A stretch of DNA of 64,000 nt from CAVOJY01 sp963696405 (GCA_963696405.1 CAVOJY010000006.1:496001-560000), one strand, 5' to 3'; counted from the stretch's first letter, positions 43,187 to 52,219 are shown. A program made the numbers and translations. Notes: generated by a model not told the origin, from the sequence alone.

Positions 43187-44395
43187 ATGGCCACCCCTCC
43201 GCCCCACGGTCCCCGCACCCCGCCTCCGCCTCCTTCGCTCCGCCGCGTCCCATCCGCAAGGTACCGGCGCGTTGCACCGAACGATCGGTTCAGGACGCGC
43301 CTGCCGGGCGGCGCAACCTGGCAGCAGCCGGCAACGAAGCATGCCGCCCGCCTGCCCCTTCCGGTGCGGCTTGTCCTCTGGGCGGCCGTCATCGTGCTGG
43401 TCACGGTCGTGGTCTACTTCGGGGCGGGCCTCCTCCGCCCGGTAACCGATCGCGTCGGGGATTTCGTCGGCGGCTTCCTCGGCAACGTGGGCGCCCTTGT
43501 CGGCTCACCGACCCCGACGGCGAAGCCGGCGGTGCAGCAGCCGCCCCGGCTCGACCCGCCGGACCGGGCCGTGGTCAACAAGGAGGCGATCGATGTCCGC
43601 GGCTACGCCCCTGCGGACGCCGTCGAGGAGCCGGGCCACCGCGTTCGCATCTACGTCGGCGGTGAACTCGTCGCCGAGCAGCCCCTGCCGGGAACGCTGG
43701 ACTTCACGGTGTCCGCCGTCCCACTCTCGGCCGGCCGGAACGTGATCACGGCGACTGTCGTCGGCCCCGAGGGCGAGAGCACGCACTCCGCGCCGGTCGA
43801 GGTGGCGCTCGACGCGGAGCCACCGCCGCTCGCGGTGTCCACGCCGAAGAAGGGCGCGCTCGTCGGGGGCGACCGGGTCCAGGTTTCCGGCAAGACCCAG
43901 GACGGAGCTGTCGTCACCGTCCGCAACACCACCACCGGCACGGCCGCCACGGCCGTCGCGACAGGCGGCGCGTTCGCCATCGAGATCACTCTCAACAACG
44001 GAGCCAACTCGCTCGTCGTCACTGCCACGGACCAGGCGGGCAACACGAAGTCGGCGAAGATCGATGTCACGCGAGGGCGGACCTCGGCGACCGCCAAGCT
44101 CCTCGTGTCGGTGCGAAGCCTGAAGGTGAGCGCGCTCCCGAAGCCTGTAACGATCACCGTGACGGTGAAGGATTCGCGGGGCAAGGCGATCAACGGCGCG
44201 GCCGTCAGCTTCGGCCTGTCGCTCCCCGGGCTGCCGACCACGAGCTTCGAGACGACGACCGCACGGGGCCAGGCGTCGTGGAAGACGACGGTGCCAAGGA
44301 GTGGCGTGCTCGCCGGAACCGCTCTCGTGACGGTGTTCGTGACGCTGCCGGACGGAACGGGCCTGCGAGAGTCGATGACCTTCGCGATCAGTTGA
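43187..44395 (+). CDS. Membrane-anchored Ig-like domain protein
   Basis: 402 aa from ATG 43187. A Pro/Arg-rich cytoplasmic segment (1-65) precedes one membrane helix (PVRLVLWAAVIVLVTVVVYFGAGLL). Outside are about three beta-sandwich modules: PPDRAVVNKEAIDVRGYAP, STPKKGALVGGDRVQVSGKTQ with NNGANSLVVTATDQAGNTKS (Big-type), and a final VTVKDSRGKAINGAAVSFGL (invasin/Big_1-like). No enzyme motif. A cell-wall or surface-binding function is likely but unproven. Confidence 0.8.
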   Translation: MATPPPHGPRTPPPPPSLRRVPSARYRRVAPNDRFRTRLPGGATWQQPATKHAARLPLPVRLVLWAAVIVLVTVVVYFGAGLLRPVTDRVGDFVGGFLGNVGALVGSPTPTAKPAVQQPPRLDPPDRAVVNKEAIDVRGYAPADAVEEPGHRVRIYVGGELVAEQPLPGTLDFTVSAVPLSAGRNVITATVVGPEGESTHSAPVEVALDAEPPPLAVSTPKKGALVGGDRVQVSGKTQDGAVVTVRNTTTGTAATAVATGGAFAIEITLNNGANSLVVTATDQAGNTKSAKIDVTRGRTSATAKLLVSVRSLKVSALPKPVTITVTVKDSRGKAINGAAVSFGLSLPGLPTTSFETTTARGQASWKTTVPRSGVLAGTALVTVFVTLPDGTGLRESMTFAIS

Positions 44396-44426
44396 CCGCC
44401 GGGGTCAGCTGACTGCCGGGGTCAGC
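44393..44426. repeat. Two tandem 17-nt repeats at convergent gene ends
   Basis: TGACCGCCGGGGTCAGC (44393) and TGACTGCCGGGGTCAGC (44410) sit at the ends of the Ig-like gene and the zinc-ribbon gene and supply stop codons to both strands. Confidence 0.6.
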
Positions 44427-44658
44427 CGACGGCGAAGAGAACGACGGGCTCGGGGTCCGGCCGCTCCCAGCACGCCATGATCTCGTCGCCCCGGAGCGGA
44501 ATCCGGCGGCGGTCCTTCGCGCAGTAGCCGAGGCGAGCGACGACGGCACGCCGGTACAGCAGGCATGTCGAACAGATCGTCGACGGCCGCGAGCAGACCC
44601 AGCAGCGGGAGGTTTCCGGCTGGGGCGTGCCGCAGTGCGGACAGCGCCATGGGGCCAT
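44422..44658 (-). CDS. Small zinc-ribbon protein
   Basis: 78 aa. Opens WRCPHCGTPQPETSRCWVC, a double CxxC knuckle, and goes on with ICSTC and GYCAKDRRRIP, giving seven Cys that could bind two zinc ions. The last third is plain. It is 62 nt downstream of the PASTA kinase gene on the same strand and may be the last gene of that unit. Function unknown. Confidence 0.75.
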   Translation of the reverse strand: MAPWRCPHCGTPQPETSRCWVCSRPSTICSTCLLYRRAVVARLGYCAKDRRRIPLRGDEIMACWERPDPEPVVLFAVG

Positions 44659-44720
44659 CGCCCACAGTGTAGCTGCGGAGTCCAGCCGGCGCGGGGCGAT
44701 GTCCGAAGCGCCGTCCTGCC

Positions 44721-46883
44721 TCAGGGTGCCGGCGTCGGAGTGTCGACCGGGATCGGCGTCGGGGTGTCGGTGGGGATCGGAGTCGGCTCCGGCGTCGGGA
44801 TCGGAGTCGGCTCCGGCGTCGGGATCGGAGTCGGCTCCGGCGTCGGCTCGAGGGTGGGTGTCGGGGTCGGGGTCGGCTCCGGCGTCGGGGTCGGGGTCGG
44901 CTCGGGCGTCGGGGTCGGGGTCGGCTCGGGACCCTTTGAGAGGACGTAGTCGACGGGCGTGCCGACGGCGACCTCGACGTTGGCCGCGGGGCTCTGGCCG
45001 ATGACCTGGCCCTCGGGCGCAGCCTGGTCGAATTCCTCGCTGGCTGTCCCGGGCTTGAGCTTGGCGTCAAGGAGGACCTGGCGGGCCTCGTCCTCGCTCA
45101 TCCCGCGCAGGTCGGGGACGGCCACGAGCTGCTTGCCGGAGACCACCGTCACCTTGACGATGGAGTCCCTGGGCACGGACGTACCGGCGACCGGATCCTG
45201 GGCGACGATCGTGCCCTCCGGCTGGTCGTTGCTCTGCTGGGTGCCGCCGATCTGGACCTCGAGGCCCGCGTTTGCCCCCTGGCCCTCGGCATCGACGAGC
45301 GTCTGGCCCACGAAGTTGGGGACCGAGACGTTGTCGGGCGCGGGCGTCGGGTTGACGGTGCCACGAGAGAGGACGAGGAAGATGGCGGCTCCGGCGAGGA
45401 TGAGGATGACCAGGCCGAGCAGGCCCGCCGCCCAGCCCCACAATCCGGGGCCGCGCGGACCGTCCTCGAACTCGGGTTCCAGGCCGGGACCGCCCGCAGG
45501 CGGGATGTAGCCGCCCGGACCGTAGCCTCCGGCGACAGCTCCGGGTGGGTAGCCCGGGCCGCCGGGGCCGTAGCCGGTCGGCGTGGCCCCGTAGCCGTAG
45601 ACGACGGGCCCTTGACCCCCATACCCGGTCCCGGCGTCGTAGCCCGTCGTGGACGGATCGTACCCGCCGCCCGGACCGTACCCGCGGGCCTGGGCGGGTG
45701 GCTGCATGCCCGGGTAGCCGCCGGCGCCCGGCGCCGCGCCGGGTGGTGGCGGCGGATAGCCTGCGCCGGCAACCCCGGCCGCACCGATGGCTGCGGCGCC
45801 CGCCGCGATCCCGCCCGCGGCGCGGGGCGGAACCCCGCTGGACGGCGGCAGGCCGGTCCCGGGAGCCACACCGCCCTGGGCGGCCGGGGCTCGGGGCGCC
45901 GTCCCAGGCGTGGAACCCGGTCCGGCACCGGCAGTGCCTGCGCCGGCCGCGCCACCTGCCGCCAGGCCCGCAGCAGCGCCTGCCGCCAGGCCGGCCGCGG
46001 CCCCACCGACCACGGCGGCACCCGCGACGCGTCCACCCGGCGAGTAGGCCGACGGCGCCGCGCCGGTCCGAGCCTGCCGAAGCGCGTCGGCCATCTCGCC
46101 GGCCGTGGCGAAGCGCTCGTTCGGGTCCGGATTGAGTGCCGTGATGACGATGTCGTCAAGCGCAGGGGGTACGTCCCCGCGCACCAGCGACGGGCGGGGC
46201 GCCGGGCCGCTCAGACGCGCTACCGCCACCGCGGCGGGGGTGTCGCCGGCGAACGCCCGCCGGCCGGTGAGCATCTCGTACAAAACGAGGCCCAGCGAGT
46301 AGATGTCGCTCGCGGCCGTGACGTGGTCGCCGCGCGCCTGTTCTGGGCTGAAGTAGTGAACGCTGCCGAGCGTGGTGCCGGCCACCGTCAGCTGCGCCTC
46401 CGCAACGGCACGCGCGATCCCGAAGTCCGCGACCCGCACGCGGCCGTCAGCCGACAGGAGGATATTGGAGGGCTTGACGTCGCGATGGATGATCCCCCGG
46501 GCATGGGCGGCGGCAAGTCCTTCGGCCACCTGCTCGGCGATCTTCGCGGCAACGAACGACGGGATCGCGCCCCGCTCGTGGAGAAGATCGGCAAGGTCCT
46601 GGCCGTCCACCAGCTCCATGACGATGAACGGGCCGGCCTCGTCCGTTCCGTAGTCAAAGACGCTGACGATGTTCGGGTGGCTCAGCGACGCGGCGGACTG
46701 CGCCTCCTGGCGGAACCGGGCAACGAACGCCGCGTCCCGGCCGTACTGGGGGCGCATGAGCTTGACCGCGACGCTGCGGTCGAGCTGCACGTCGTGCGCG
46801 CGGTAGATGGTGGCCATGCCGCCCTCGCCGAGGAGCTCGATGAGGCGGTAGCGACCTCCCAGGACTCGACCCACGTCGGGCAC
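44721..46883 (-). CDS. pknB: Ser/Thr protein kinase with PASTA domains (PknB/Stk1 type)
   Basis: 720 aa from GTG 46883, with GGGAGGAG upstream. Kinase domain (1-270): LGEGGMATIYRA glycine loop, VAVKLMRP Lys, IIHRDVKPSN catalytic loop, VADFGIARA metal motif and GSVHYFSPEQ activation segment. A very long Gly/Ala/Pro/Tyr linker (270-490) precedes one membrane helix (AAGLLGLVILILAGAAIFLVL). Two PASTA repeats follow (VSVPNFVGQTLVDAEGQ; VAVPDLRGMSEDEARQVLL), then a Thr-Pro/Glu tail. PASTA repeats sense peptidoglycan fragments or lipid II, so the kinase likely couples wall status to growth. galU is 24 nt upstream. Confidence 0.94.
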   Translation of the reverse strand: MPDVGRVLGGRYRLIELLGEGGMATIYRAHDVQLDRSVAVKLMRPQYGRDAAFVARFRQEAQSAASLSHPNIVSVFDYGTDEAGPFIVMELVDGQDLADLLHERGAIPSFVAAKIAEQVAEGLAAAHARGIIHRDVKPSNILLSADGRVRVADFGIARAVAEAQLTVAGTTLGSVHYFSPEQARGDHVTAASDIYSLGLVLYEMLTGRRAFAGDTPAAVAVARLSGPAPRPSLVRGDVPPALDDIVITALNPDPNERFATAGEMADALRQARTGAAPSAYSPGGRVAGAAVVGGAAAGLAAGAAAGLAAGGAAGAGTAGAGPGSTPGTAPRAPAAQGGVAPGTGLPPSSGVPPRAAGGIAAGAAAIGAAGVAGAGYPPPPPGAAPGAGGYPGMQPPAQARGYGPGGGYDPSTTGYDAGTGYGGQGPVVYGYGATPTGYGPGGPGYPPGAVAGGYGPGGYIPPAGGPGLEPEFEDGPRGPGLWGWAAGLLGLVILILAGAAIFLVLSRGTVNPTPAPDNVSVPNFVGQTLVDAEGQGANAGLEVQIGGTQQSNDQPEGTIVAQDPVAGTSVPRDSIVKVTVVSGKQLVAVPDLRGMSEDEARQVLLDAKLKPGTASEEFDQAAPEGQVIGQSPAANVEVAVGTPVDYVLSKGPEPTPTPTPEPTPTPTPEPTPTPTPTLEPTPEPTPIPTPEPTPIPTPEPTPIPTDTPTPIPVDTPTPAP

Positions 46884-46907
46884 CGGTGCACTCCTCCCGT
46901 CGTTCGG

Positions 46908-47795
46908 CTACACGCGTTCCAGGTCCAGCTCGGACAGGTACTGCCGAAACTGGGGTCCCACGTCGGTCCGCTTGAGCGCCAGCTCGACCGACGCCTTCAG
47001 CCAGCCCATCGTCGTGCCGGCATCGTAGCGCACCCCCTCGAACGCGTACGCATAGACGTCCTGCTCTGCCATGAGGCGCTCGATGGCATCGGTGAGCTGG
47101 ATCTCGCCGTTGGCGCCCCGCGCAGTCTGCTCGAGCTTGTCGAAGATCTTCGGCGTGAGGATGTAGCGCCCCACGATGCCGAGGTTCGACGGCGCCTCAT
47201 CCGGCGGTGGTTTCTCCACCAGGCCGCGCACCCTGAACAGGCGCTCGTCGACCGTCGGGCCGGCCGGGGCCACGGGGTCGATGACGCCGTACCGATCGGT
47301 CTCCTGGGGATCCACCTCGAGGACCGCCACGACGGATGATCGCACCTGCTCGTAGACCCTCATGAGCTGGCCGATGCAGGGCTCCTCGCTCACGATGACG
47401 TCGTCCGAGAGGAGAACCGCGAACGGTTCGTGGCCGACTGCTTCCTTCGCCATCAGGACGGCGTGGCCGAGGCCGAGCTGCTCCTTCTGGCGGACGTAGC
47501 TGATCTGGGCCAGGTCGCTGATGTGGCGGACCCGCCGTAGCATTTCGATATCGCCCTTCAATTCGAGGAGGTGCTCCAGCTCGAACGAGATATCGAAGTG
47601 GTCCTCGATCGCGCGCTTCTGGCTCGAGGTCACGATGATGACGTGCTCGATCCCGGCGGCAACCGCCTCCTCGACCGCGTACTGGATCACCGGCTTGTCA
47701 ACGAGCGGCAGCATCTCCTTGGGCTGCGCCTTCGTCGCGGGGAGGAAACGGGTCCCCCAGCCGGCGGCGGGGAACACGGCCTTGCGGACGCGCAT
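46908..47795 (-). CDS. galU: UTP--glucose-1-phosphate uridylyltransferase
   Basis: 295 aa from ATG 47795. Makes UDP-glucose for wall glycans, capsule or glycolipids. Hallmarks: FPAAGWGTRFLPATKAQPKEMLPLVDKP, LGLGHAVLMAKE, LLSDDVIV and GLVEKPPPDEAPSNLGIVGRY. A promoter with TATACT lies at 47863-47868. The PASTA kinase follows by 24 nt, so envelope precursor supply and its sensor kinase are probably co-transcribed. Confidence 0.94.
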   Translation of the reverse strand: MRVRKAVFPAAGWGTRFLPATKAQPKEMLPLVDKPVIQYAVEEAVAAGIEHVIIVTSSQKRAIEDHFDISFELEHLLELKGDIEMLRRVRHISDLAQISYVRQKEQLGLGHAVLMAKEAVGHEPFAVLLSDDVIVSEEPCIGQLMRVYEQVRSSVVAVLEVDPQETDRYGVIDPVAPAGPTVDERLFRVRGLVEKPPPDEAPSNLGIVGRYILTPKIFDKLEQTARGANGEIQLTDAIERLMAEQDVYAYAFEGVRYDAGTTMGWLKASVELALKRTDVGPQFRQYLSELDLERV

Positions 47796-47862
47796 GGAAC
47801 CTCGCTGCGTTCGTGCCCCGGACCACGGTGCCGCGGCCCTGATCGTGTGACACTCGCCGGCA

Positions 47863-47868
47863 AGTATA
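47863..47868 (-). promoter_or_regulatory. -10 hexamer (TATACT) of galU-pknB
   Basis: Perfect but for one base to TATAAT, 67 nt before the galU ATG. No strong -35 is seen. Confidence 0.5.
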
Positions 47869-47887
47869 GGGCCGGGGTGCTCCAGGC

Positions 47888-48265
47888 TCAGGCCGGGACG
47901 AACTCGTGCGCCTCGCGATGAAGCCCATCGCACAAGCCCCAGCGCACCTCCGCCCCGGGGATCGCCACCGGGCGCATGATCTCGCGGACGGCCGAGAGGC
48001 GGCAGAAGAGGTGGCCGCGCTCGCGGCACCAGGCCCGGAAATGGCTGGGATCGGGATGGAACTCGTGAGGGCCCGGGTTGACCCGCGCGCCTTCGCCGGC
48101 CCAGGAAGGCGCGGTTTCCGTCGCCACGATGTCAAGGATCGAGACGCGGAAGGGCACTCCGTCGATCAGCTCGCCGCACCCCTCGCACCGCCGGGAGCTG
48201 CTCTCGCTGAAGACCGTGGGGATGCGGATCCCCATGATCTCGCCGCCCCGGAATGTCGTAGCCAT
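47888..48265 (-). CDS. Hypothetical protein with CxxC motif
   Basis: 125 aa from ATG 48265. RRCEGCGELIDG is a zinc-knuckle-like CxxC; further Cys at AWCRERGHLFC and WGLCDG. The middle VPFRVSILDIVAT and PGPHEFHPDPSHFRAW suggest a compact alpha/beta fold. No family is recognised. TACAAT ends 8 nt before the ATG, which supports both the start and the reality of the gene. Confidence 0.65.
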   Translation of the reverse strand: MATTFRGGEIMGIRIPTVFSESSSRRCEGCGELIDGVPFRVSILDIVATETAPSWAGEGARVNPGPHEFHPDPSHFRAWCRERGHLFCRLSAVREIMRPVAIPGAEVRWGLCDGLHREAHEFVPA

Positions 48266-48273
48266 CGCCCGGG

Positions 48274-48279
48274 ATTGTA
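48274..48279 (-). promoter_or_regulatory. -10 hexamer (TACAAT) of the 47888-48265 gene
   Basis: 8 nt before ATG 48265; leaderless arrangement. Confidence 0.45.
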
Positions 48280-48365
48280 GCGGTCTCCCGGCAGGAGCCG
48301 TCGGGCGGGACGACGCCGGGCCGGACGACGCCGGGCCGGACGGCCGTTCGGGACGAGCCGTCGCC

Positions 48366-48371
48366 TATACT
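48366..48371 (+). promoter_or_regulatory. -10 hexamer (TATACT) of the 48380 gene
   Basis: 8 nt before GTG 48380; leaderless arrangement. A short repeat GACGACGCCGGGCCG precedes it twice (48310-48340). Confidence 0.45.
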
Positions 48372-48379
48372 CCGCCGGA

Positions 48380-49012
48380 GTGGCCGATTCTCCCTTCACC
48401 CTCGCCGATCCGGCGCTCGCCGCACGGCTCGCCCGCGTCATGGACCCAGAGGGCAAGATCGACCGCGCCCTCGATGCGATCGCCGGCCTGGCGGGTCGGC
48501 ATGTTCTCGTCGTCGGGCCGGCCCGGGGTCGGCGGTCGGCTCAGCTCCGGGCCATGGGCGCGAGCGTGACCACCGCCCCCCTCGCGCGCTTGCCGGGGCT
48601 CGCGGCCGGGAGCGCCGATGCGGTGGTCGCGTGCTGGACCGCGCTCGACCGGCCGGGGCCTGCGGCTGAGCGAGGCCACGCGGCGGCAACGCAGATCCTC
48701 CGGCCCGGCGGGCGGCTCCTCCTGCTGACGGACTACGGCCGTGACGACGTGGCCGGCCTCTCGTCGGACGCGGACCCGACCGAGGAGCATGATCGGATGC
48801 GCAGTCGTGACACGTGGTTCGTCGCGCGCGGGTTCAAGCTTCACGTCATCCATGCGTGGTGGCGGTTCGAGTCGGTTGAGGCGGCCGGCGAGTTCCTCGG
48901 CGCCGCCTTCGGCGAGCGCGGACGGGCCGTTGCGGACGGGATGCGACGGCCGCGGCTGGCGCACAAGCTGGTCGTCTACCACCGTACACTCGACGCCGGA
49001 GAGGTGGCGTGA
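48380..49012 (+). CDS. Class I SAM-dependent methyltransferase-like protein
   Basis: 210 aa from GTG 48380. The fold is visible: HVLVVGPARGRRSAQLRAMGA replaces the usual GxGxG motif I with GPARG, SADAVVACWTAL is motif II, and ILRPGGRLLLLTDYGRDDV the post-motif strand. The weak motif I may mean altered or lost SAM binding. The C-terminus (VYHRTLDAGEVA) overlaps the next gene. Role unknown. Confidence 0.75.
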   Translation: MADSPFTLADPALAARLARVMDPEGKIDRALDAIAGLAGRHVLVVGPARGRRSAQLRAMGASVTTAPLARLPGLAAGSADAVVACWTALDRPGPAAERGHAAATQILRPGGRLLLLTDYGRDDVAGLSSDADPTEEHDRMRSRDTWFVARGFKLHVIHAWWRFESVEAAGEFLGAAFGERGRAVADGMRRPRLAHKLVVYHRTLDAGEVA

Positions 49013-49407
49013 CGGGCGGGTACCGCAACGCGAACGACCGCGAGGGGCCCGGCACAGGCGATCGCAGACCGCTCCGCAACCGGGCCGGAGCCCGTCACCG
49101 GACGATCGTCACGCCCGCGCGTCTCATGCTCCTGGTCGCGCTCGTCGGCTCCGTGGTCTTCCTCGCGTGGGGCATCCTCACCCGTGGCCCGACGCAGGTT
49201 CCCGTCCTGATCACCGGTCTCGGCATCCTGGGTCTAACGCTCGCCACTGTCGCGGTCGGCGGCGCGGTGGTGGCCTGGCGCTCGGGGACCCGGGGCAGGG
49301 GCGGACGGGCCTTCCTCGCAGCGTTCCTGGGCGGCATCATCGCCATCGCCGCCTTCGTCTGTTTCACCGCCGCCGCGATCCTCACGCTGCTCTGGAGGGC
49401 GACCTGA
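49009..49407 (+). CDS. Hypothetical three-helix membrane protein
   Basis: 132 aa from GTG 49009, overlapping the previous stop (GTGA). A charged N-terminal 35 residues, then helices LMLLVALVGSVVFLAWGIL, VLITGLGILGLTLATVAVGGAVVAW and AFLAAFLGGIIAIAAFVCFTAAAILTLLW. Not recognised. Ends 24 nt before tRNA-Glu; the -10 for the tRNA follows it. Confidence 0.7.
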   Translation: MTGGYRNANDREGPGTGDRRPLRNRAGARHRTIVTPARLMLLVALVGSVVFLAWGILTRGPTQVPVLITGLGILGLTLATVAVGGAVVAWRSGTRGRGGRAFLAAFLGGIIAIAAFVCFTAAAILTLLWRAT

Positions 49408-49413
49408 GACTGC

Positions 49414-49419
49414 TACACT
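49414..49419 (+). promoter_or_regulatory. -10 hexamer (TACACT) of tRNA-Glu
   Basis: 12 nt upstream of the mature tRNA 5' end. No strong -35. Confidence 0.4.
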
Positions 49420-49431
49420 CCGCGGGTCCGT

Positions 49432-49508
49432 GGCCCCATCGTCTAGAGGCCCAGGACGCCGCCCTTTCAAGGCGGAGATCAGGGGTTCGAATCCCCTTGG
49501 GGCCACCA
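49432..49508 (+). tRNA. tRNA-Glu (anticodon TTC), CCA encoded
   Basis: Acceptor stem GGCCCCA/TGGGGCC, anticodon stem CCGCC/GGCGG with loop CTTTCAA (TTC at 49466-49468), T-arm AGGGG-TTCGAAT-CCCCT, discriminator A (49505) and encoded CCA. Its 3' end from 49494 onward is the left edge of a 933-bp direct repeat. Confidence 0.95.
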
Positions 49509-50426
49509 CCGCTGTCTTTCGAAGAACGGCCGCGCTTGCGGCGTCCAGTCAAGGCCCGCTGGACCAATTCGTCGATCGCGTGAGGGAGTGCCCCGAGCGC
49601 GAGGGCAGGGCGGCATCCTCGTCGCGAGCATGGCCGCTGCCACGCACGGGTACCGCGTCATGAGCCTGCTTCGCCCGATCCGCGACACCTTCACCACATC
49701 TGCCGGCCTTGCCCGAGAGCGCGTTCGGACGGTGGGCGTGCGTCGTCTCCTGCTCGCCTGGCTCCTTCAGGCGATCGCTCTCTTCGTCGTCGGGTGGCTG
49801 GTGCCGGGCATCCTCGTGACGAACCTGCTGGCGGCGCTGTCCGGCGCGCTCGTCATCGGCCTCCTGAACGCGCTGGTCAGGCCGGTGCTGATCCTGCTGA
49901 CGCTGCCGCTGAGCGTCCTGTCCGTCGGGCTGATCTCGCTCGTGATCAATGCGCTCATGCTTGTGATTGCGGCGCCGTTCGTCCCGGGCCTGGAGGTGAC
50001 CTCGTTCGCCGCCGCGTTCGCGGCCGCGATTCTCATCACCGTCGTCACCACCCTGATCTCGGTCGTGCTGTCGAGCGACCAGGACGATACGTTCTACAGC
50101 GAGCTCTCCCGGCGCCTCGCCCGGATGAACCAGCCGCCCGTACCCGGGGGTCGAGGCCTGGTCGTCATCCAGATCGACGGCCTGGCGGCGCCGATCCTGC
50201 GAAACGCGATCCGGGTCGGGCTCACGCCGCGTATGGCCTCCTGGGTCCGCGGCGGTCGGTACCGGTTCGTCGAGTGGGAGGCGTCACCGTCCTCGCAGAC
50301 CTCGGCCAGCCAGGCGGGCATCCTCCACGGCAATAACGCAGACATCCCGGCATTCCGCTGGTATGAAAAGGAGCGGGGCCGGCTGATGGTCTCCAACCAT
50401 CCCGCCGACGCGACCGAGATCGAACG
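49494..50426 (+). repeat. 933-bp direct repeat, left copy, starting in tRNA-Glu 3' end
   Basis: Matches 61302-62234 at a constant offset of 11,808 with no gaps and about 15 mismatches (1.6%). It begins in the T-stem of the tRNA and ends inside the holin/phosphatase gene. Confidence 0.92.
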
Positions 50427-52173
50427 GCGCATCTCAGACGGCAAGGGCCTGCTCGCGGCCGGCGGGAGCAGCATCGGCAACCTCTTCTCCGGCGACGCCG
50501 CGCGAACGTTGCTCACGATGAGCCGGATGGATCCTGGCCATGCTGCCGACGTGGATGCCTTCTCGCTCTACTTCGTGGATCCTGCCGCTTTCGTCCGCAC
50601 GATCGTCCTGACGATCGGCGAGCTCGTGAAGGAATGGGTGGAGGCCCGGCGCCAGCGGGCCCTGGACCTCCAGCCCAGGATCCACCGCGGAGGCGCCTTC
50701 CCGGTCCTGCGGGCGGTCACCAACGTGGTCATGCGCGACCTCAACGTCACCTTCCTGATAAACGCGATCGGCCGGGGCACGCCGATCATGTACGTCGACT
50801 TCGTCGACTACGACGAGGTGGCGCACCATGCCGGACCCGAGCGGCTGGAGTCGCTTCGCTCGCTCGCCGGTGTCGATCAGGTCATCGCGACCATCGAGCG
50901 GGCGACGGCGAATGCCCCTCGCGACTACGAGATCGTCGTGCTCTCGGACCACGGACAGAGCCAGGGGGCCACCTTCCTCCAGCGCTACGGCAAGACGCTC
51001 GAGGGACTGATCCTCGAGCTGATGAGCGGAGAGGCGACCGCGCTGACGATCAACGCGGAGGGCGAGGGCTGGGGGCCGGTCAACGCGCTCCTTACCGAGA
51101 TCCGACAGCGGCCTGGCGTGGCCGGCCGGGTGGCGTCGTCGGCGCTCCGCAACAGGACCGTTGACGGAGTCGTCGAGCTCGGGAAGCCGGCCGCCCTCAC
51201 CGGACCGGGCGGCGAGACCCCCGAGCTGGTCGTCTGCGCCAGCGGCAACCTGGCGCTGACATACTTCACGGGCGCCACCGAGCGCCTGGCGCTCGAGGAC
51301 ATCGAAGCGCTCCATCCCGGTCTCGTCGAGGGGCTCGTGGCGCACCCCGGGATCGGGTTCGTGATGGTCCGGACCCAGGCGGTCGGCACCGTCATCATCG
51401 GGCGGGCGGGAGTCCATCACCTGGCGGATGGACGGGTCGAGGGCGAAGACCCCCTGGCACCGTTCGGGGCGCGGGCCGCGGACCACCTCCGTCGTGCCGA
51501 TGGGTTCCAGCACGTCGGCGATCTGCTCGTCAGCAGCATCTACGACGAGGAGCTGGAAGAGGTCGCCGCGTTCGAGGAGCTTGTCGGCAGCCACGGCGGC
51601 TTCGGCGGGCCGCAGGTCCGCCCGTTCATCCTCGCCCCTGCCGACCTCCCGTTCGACGACCTGCCGATCGTCGGCGCTCCGGCCGTCTACCGACAACTGG
51701 TGCGCTGGGCCGATCTGCTGAGCGTCGGCCCCGGGTCGGGCGCCGGCGATTCGCCGGCGGTGCAGCCGGCCTCCATGCCCGAACCGCGGGGCATCGGCGT
51801 GCTCGCCGCGCTGATCGGACTTTCGAGCGCCATCTGGACGGCGCTCGGTGCGCTGGCGCTCGTCGGAGGGATCGTCGTGGGCGGCGCAGAGTACCTTGCC
51901 GTCGCCCTGGTCCTCCTCGGCTTCGGGGCCGCCGGGTTCGCAGTCGCATGGGGCCTCTGGCGACGGCGCGGCTGGGCGTGGCTGACCGCCATGGTCCTCG
52001 AAGGGCTCGCGGTCCTGCAGGTGCTGCTGACGGTCGCCGCCAACGGTCTCGAGGGGATCGTCAGGATCGGTCTCGTGCCGGTCGTCGTCGCGTTCCTCGC
52101 GTTCTTCTACCTCACGCGGCCCCACGTCGCCGCGGCGTTCGGACGCCGCGGTTCGGGCGGATCGCGGCGCTGA
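49630..52173 (+). CDS. Holin-like (DUF360/Phage_holin_4_2) and alkaline-phosphatase-superfamily fusion protein
   Basis: About 847 aa; ATG 49630 or 49660 likely (GTG 49588 also in frame). The N-terminal four helices (LLAWLLQAIALFVVGWLVPG ... FAAAFAAAILITVVTTLISVVL) match the DUF360 holin-like family. Then an alkaline phosphatase/type I phosphodiesterase domain: metal Asp in VVIQIDGLAAP, nucleophile region SSQTSASQAGILHG, YVDFVDYDEVAHHAGP and VVLSDHGQSQGATF. The C-terminus has three to four more helices. Such proteins probably act on phosphoesters of lipids or wall polymers at the membrane. The first third is duplicated at 61438-62301. Likely first gene of a run with the 361-aa protein and MFS gene. 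Confidence 0.83.
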   Translation: MAAATHGYRVMSLLRPIRDTFTTSAGLARERVRTVGVRRLLLAWLLQAIALFVVGWLVPGILVTNLLAALSGALVIGLLNALVRPVLILLTLPLSVLSVGLISLVINALMLVIAAPFVPGLEVTSFAAAFAAAILITVVTTLISVVLSSDQDDTFYSELSRRLARMNQPPVPGGRGLVVIQIDGLAAPILRNAIRVGLTPRMASWVRGGRYRFVEWEASPSSQTSASQAGILHGNNADIPAFRWYEKERGRLMVSNHPADATEIERRISDGKGLLAAGGSSIGNLFSGDAARTLLTMSRMDPGHAADVDAFSLYFVDPAAFVRTIVLTIGELVKEWVEARRQRALDLQPRIHRGGAFPVLRAVTNVVMRDLNVTFLINAIGRGTPIMYVDFVDYDEVAHHAGPERLESLRSLAGVDQVIATIERATANAPRDYEIVVLSDHGQSQGATFLQRYGKTLEGLILELMSGEATALTINAEGEGWGPVNALLTEIRQRPGVAGRVASSALRNRTVDGVVELGKPAALTGPGGETPELVVCASGNLALTYFTGATERLALEDIEALHPGLVEGLVAHPGIGFVMVRTQAVGTVIIGRAGVHHLADGRVEGEDPLAPFGARAADHLRRADGFQHVGDLLVSSIYDEELEEVAAFEELVGSHGGFGGPQVRPFILAPADLPFDDLPIVGAPAVYRQLVRWADLLSVGPGSGAGDSPAVQPASMPEPRGIGVLAALIGLSSAIWTALGALALVGGIVVGGAEYLAVALVLLGFGAAGFAVAWGLWRRRGWAWLTAMVLEGLAVLQVLLTVAANGLEGIVRIGLVPVVVAFLAFFYLTRPHVAAAFGRRGSGGSRR

Positions 52174-52219
52174 AACGACATCGCGGCCATCGTGATCGTA
52201 CGAAACGTGAGGTAGACGG

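Noticed and set aside
49494..49508. A second full tRNA at 61302
   Set aside because: Only the last 15 nucleotides are present; no acceptor 5' strand, D-arm or anticodon arm precedes them.
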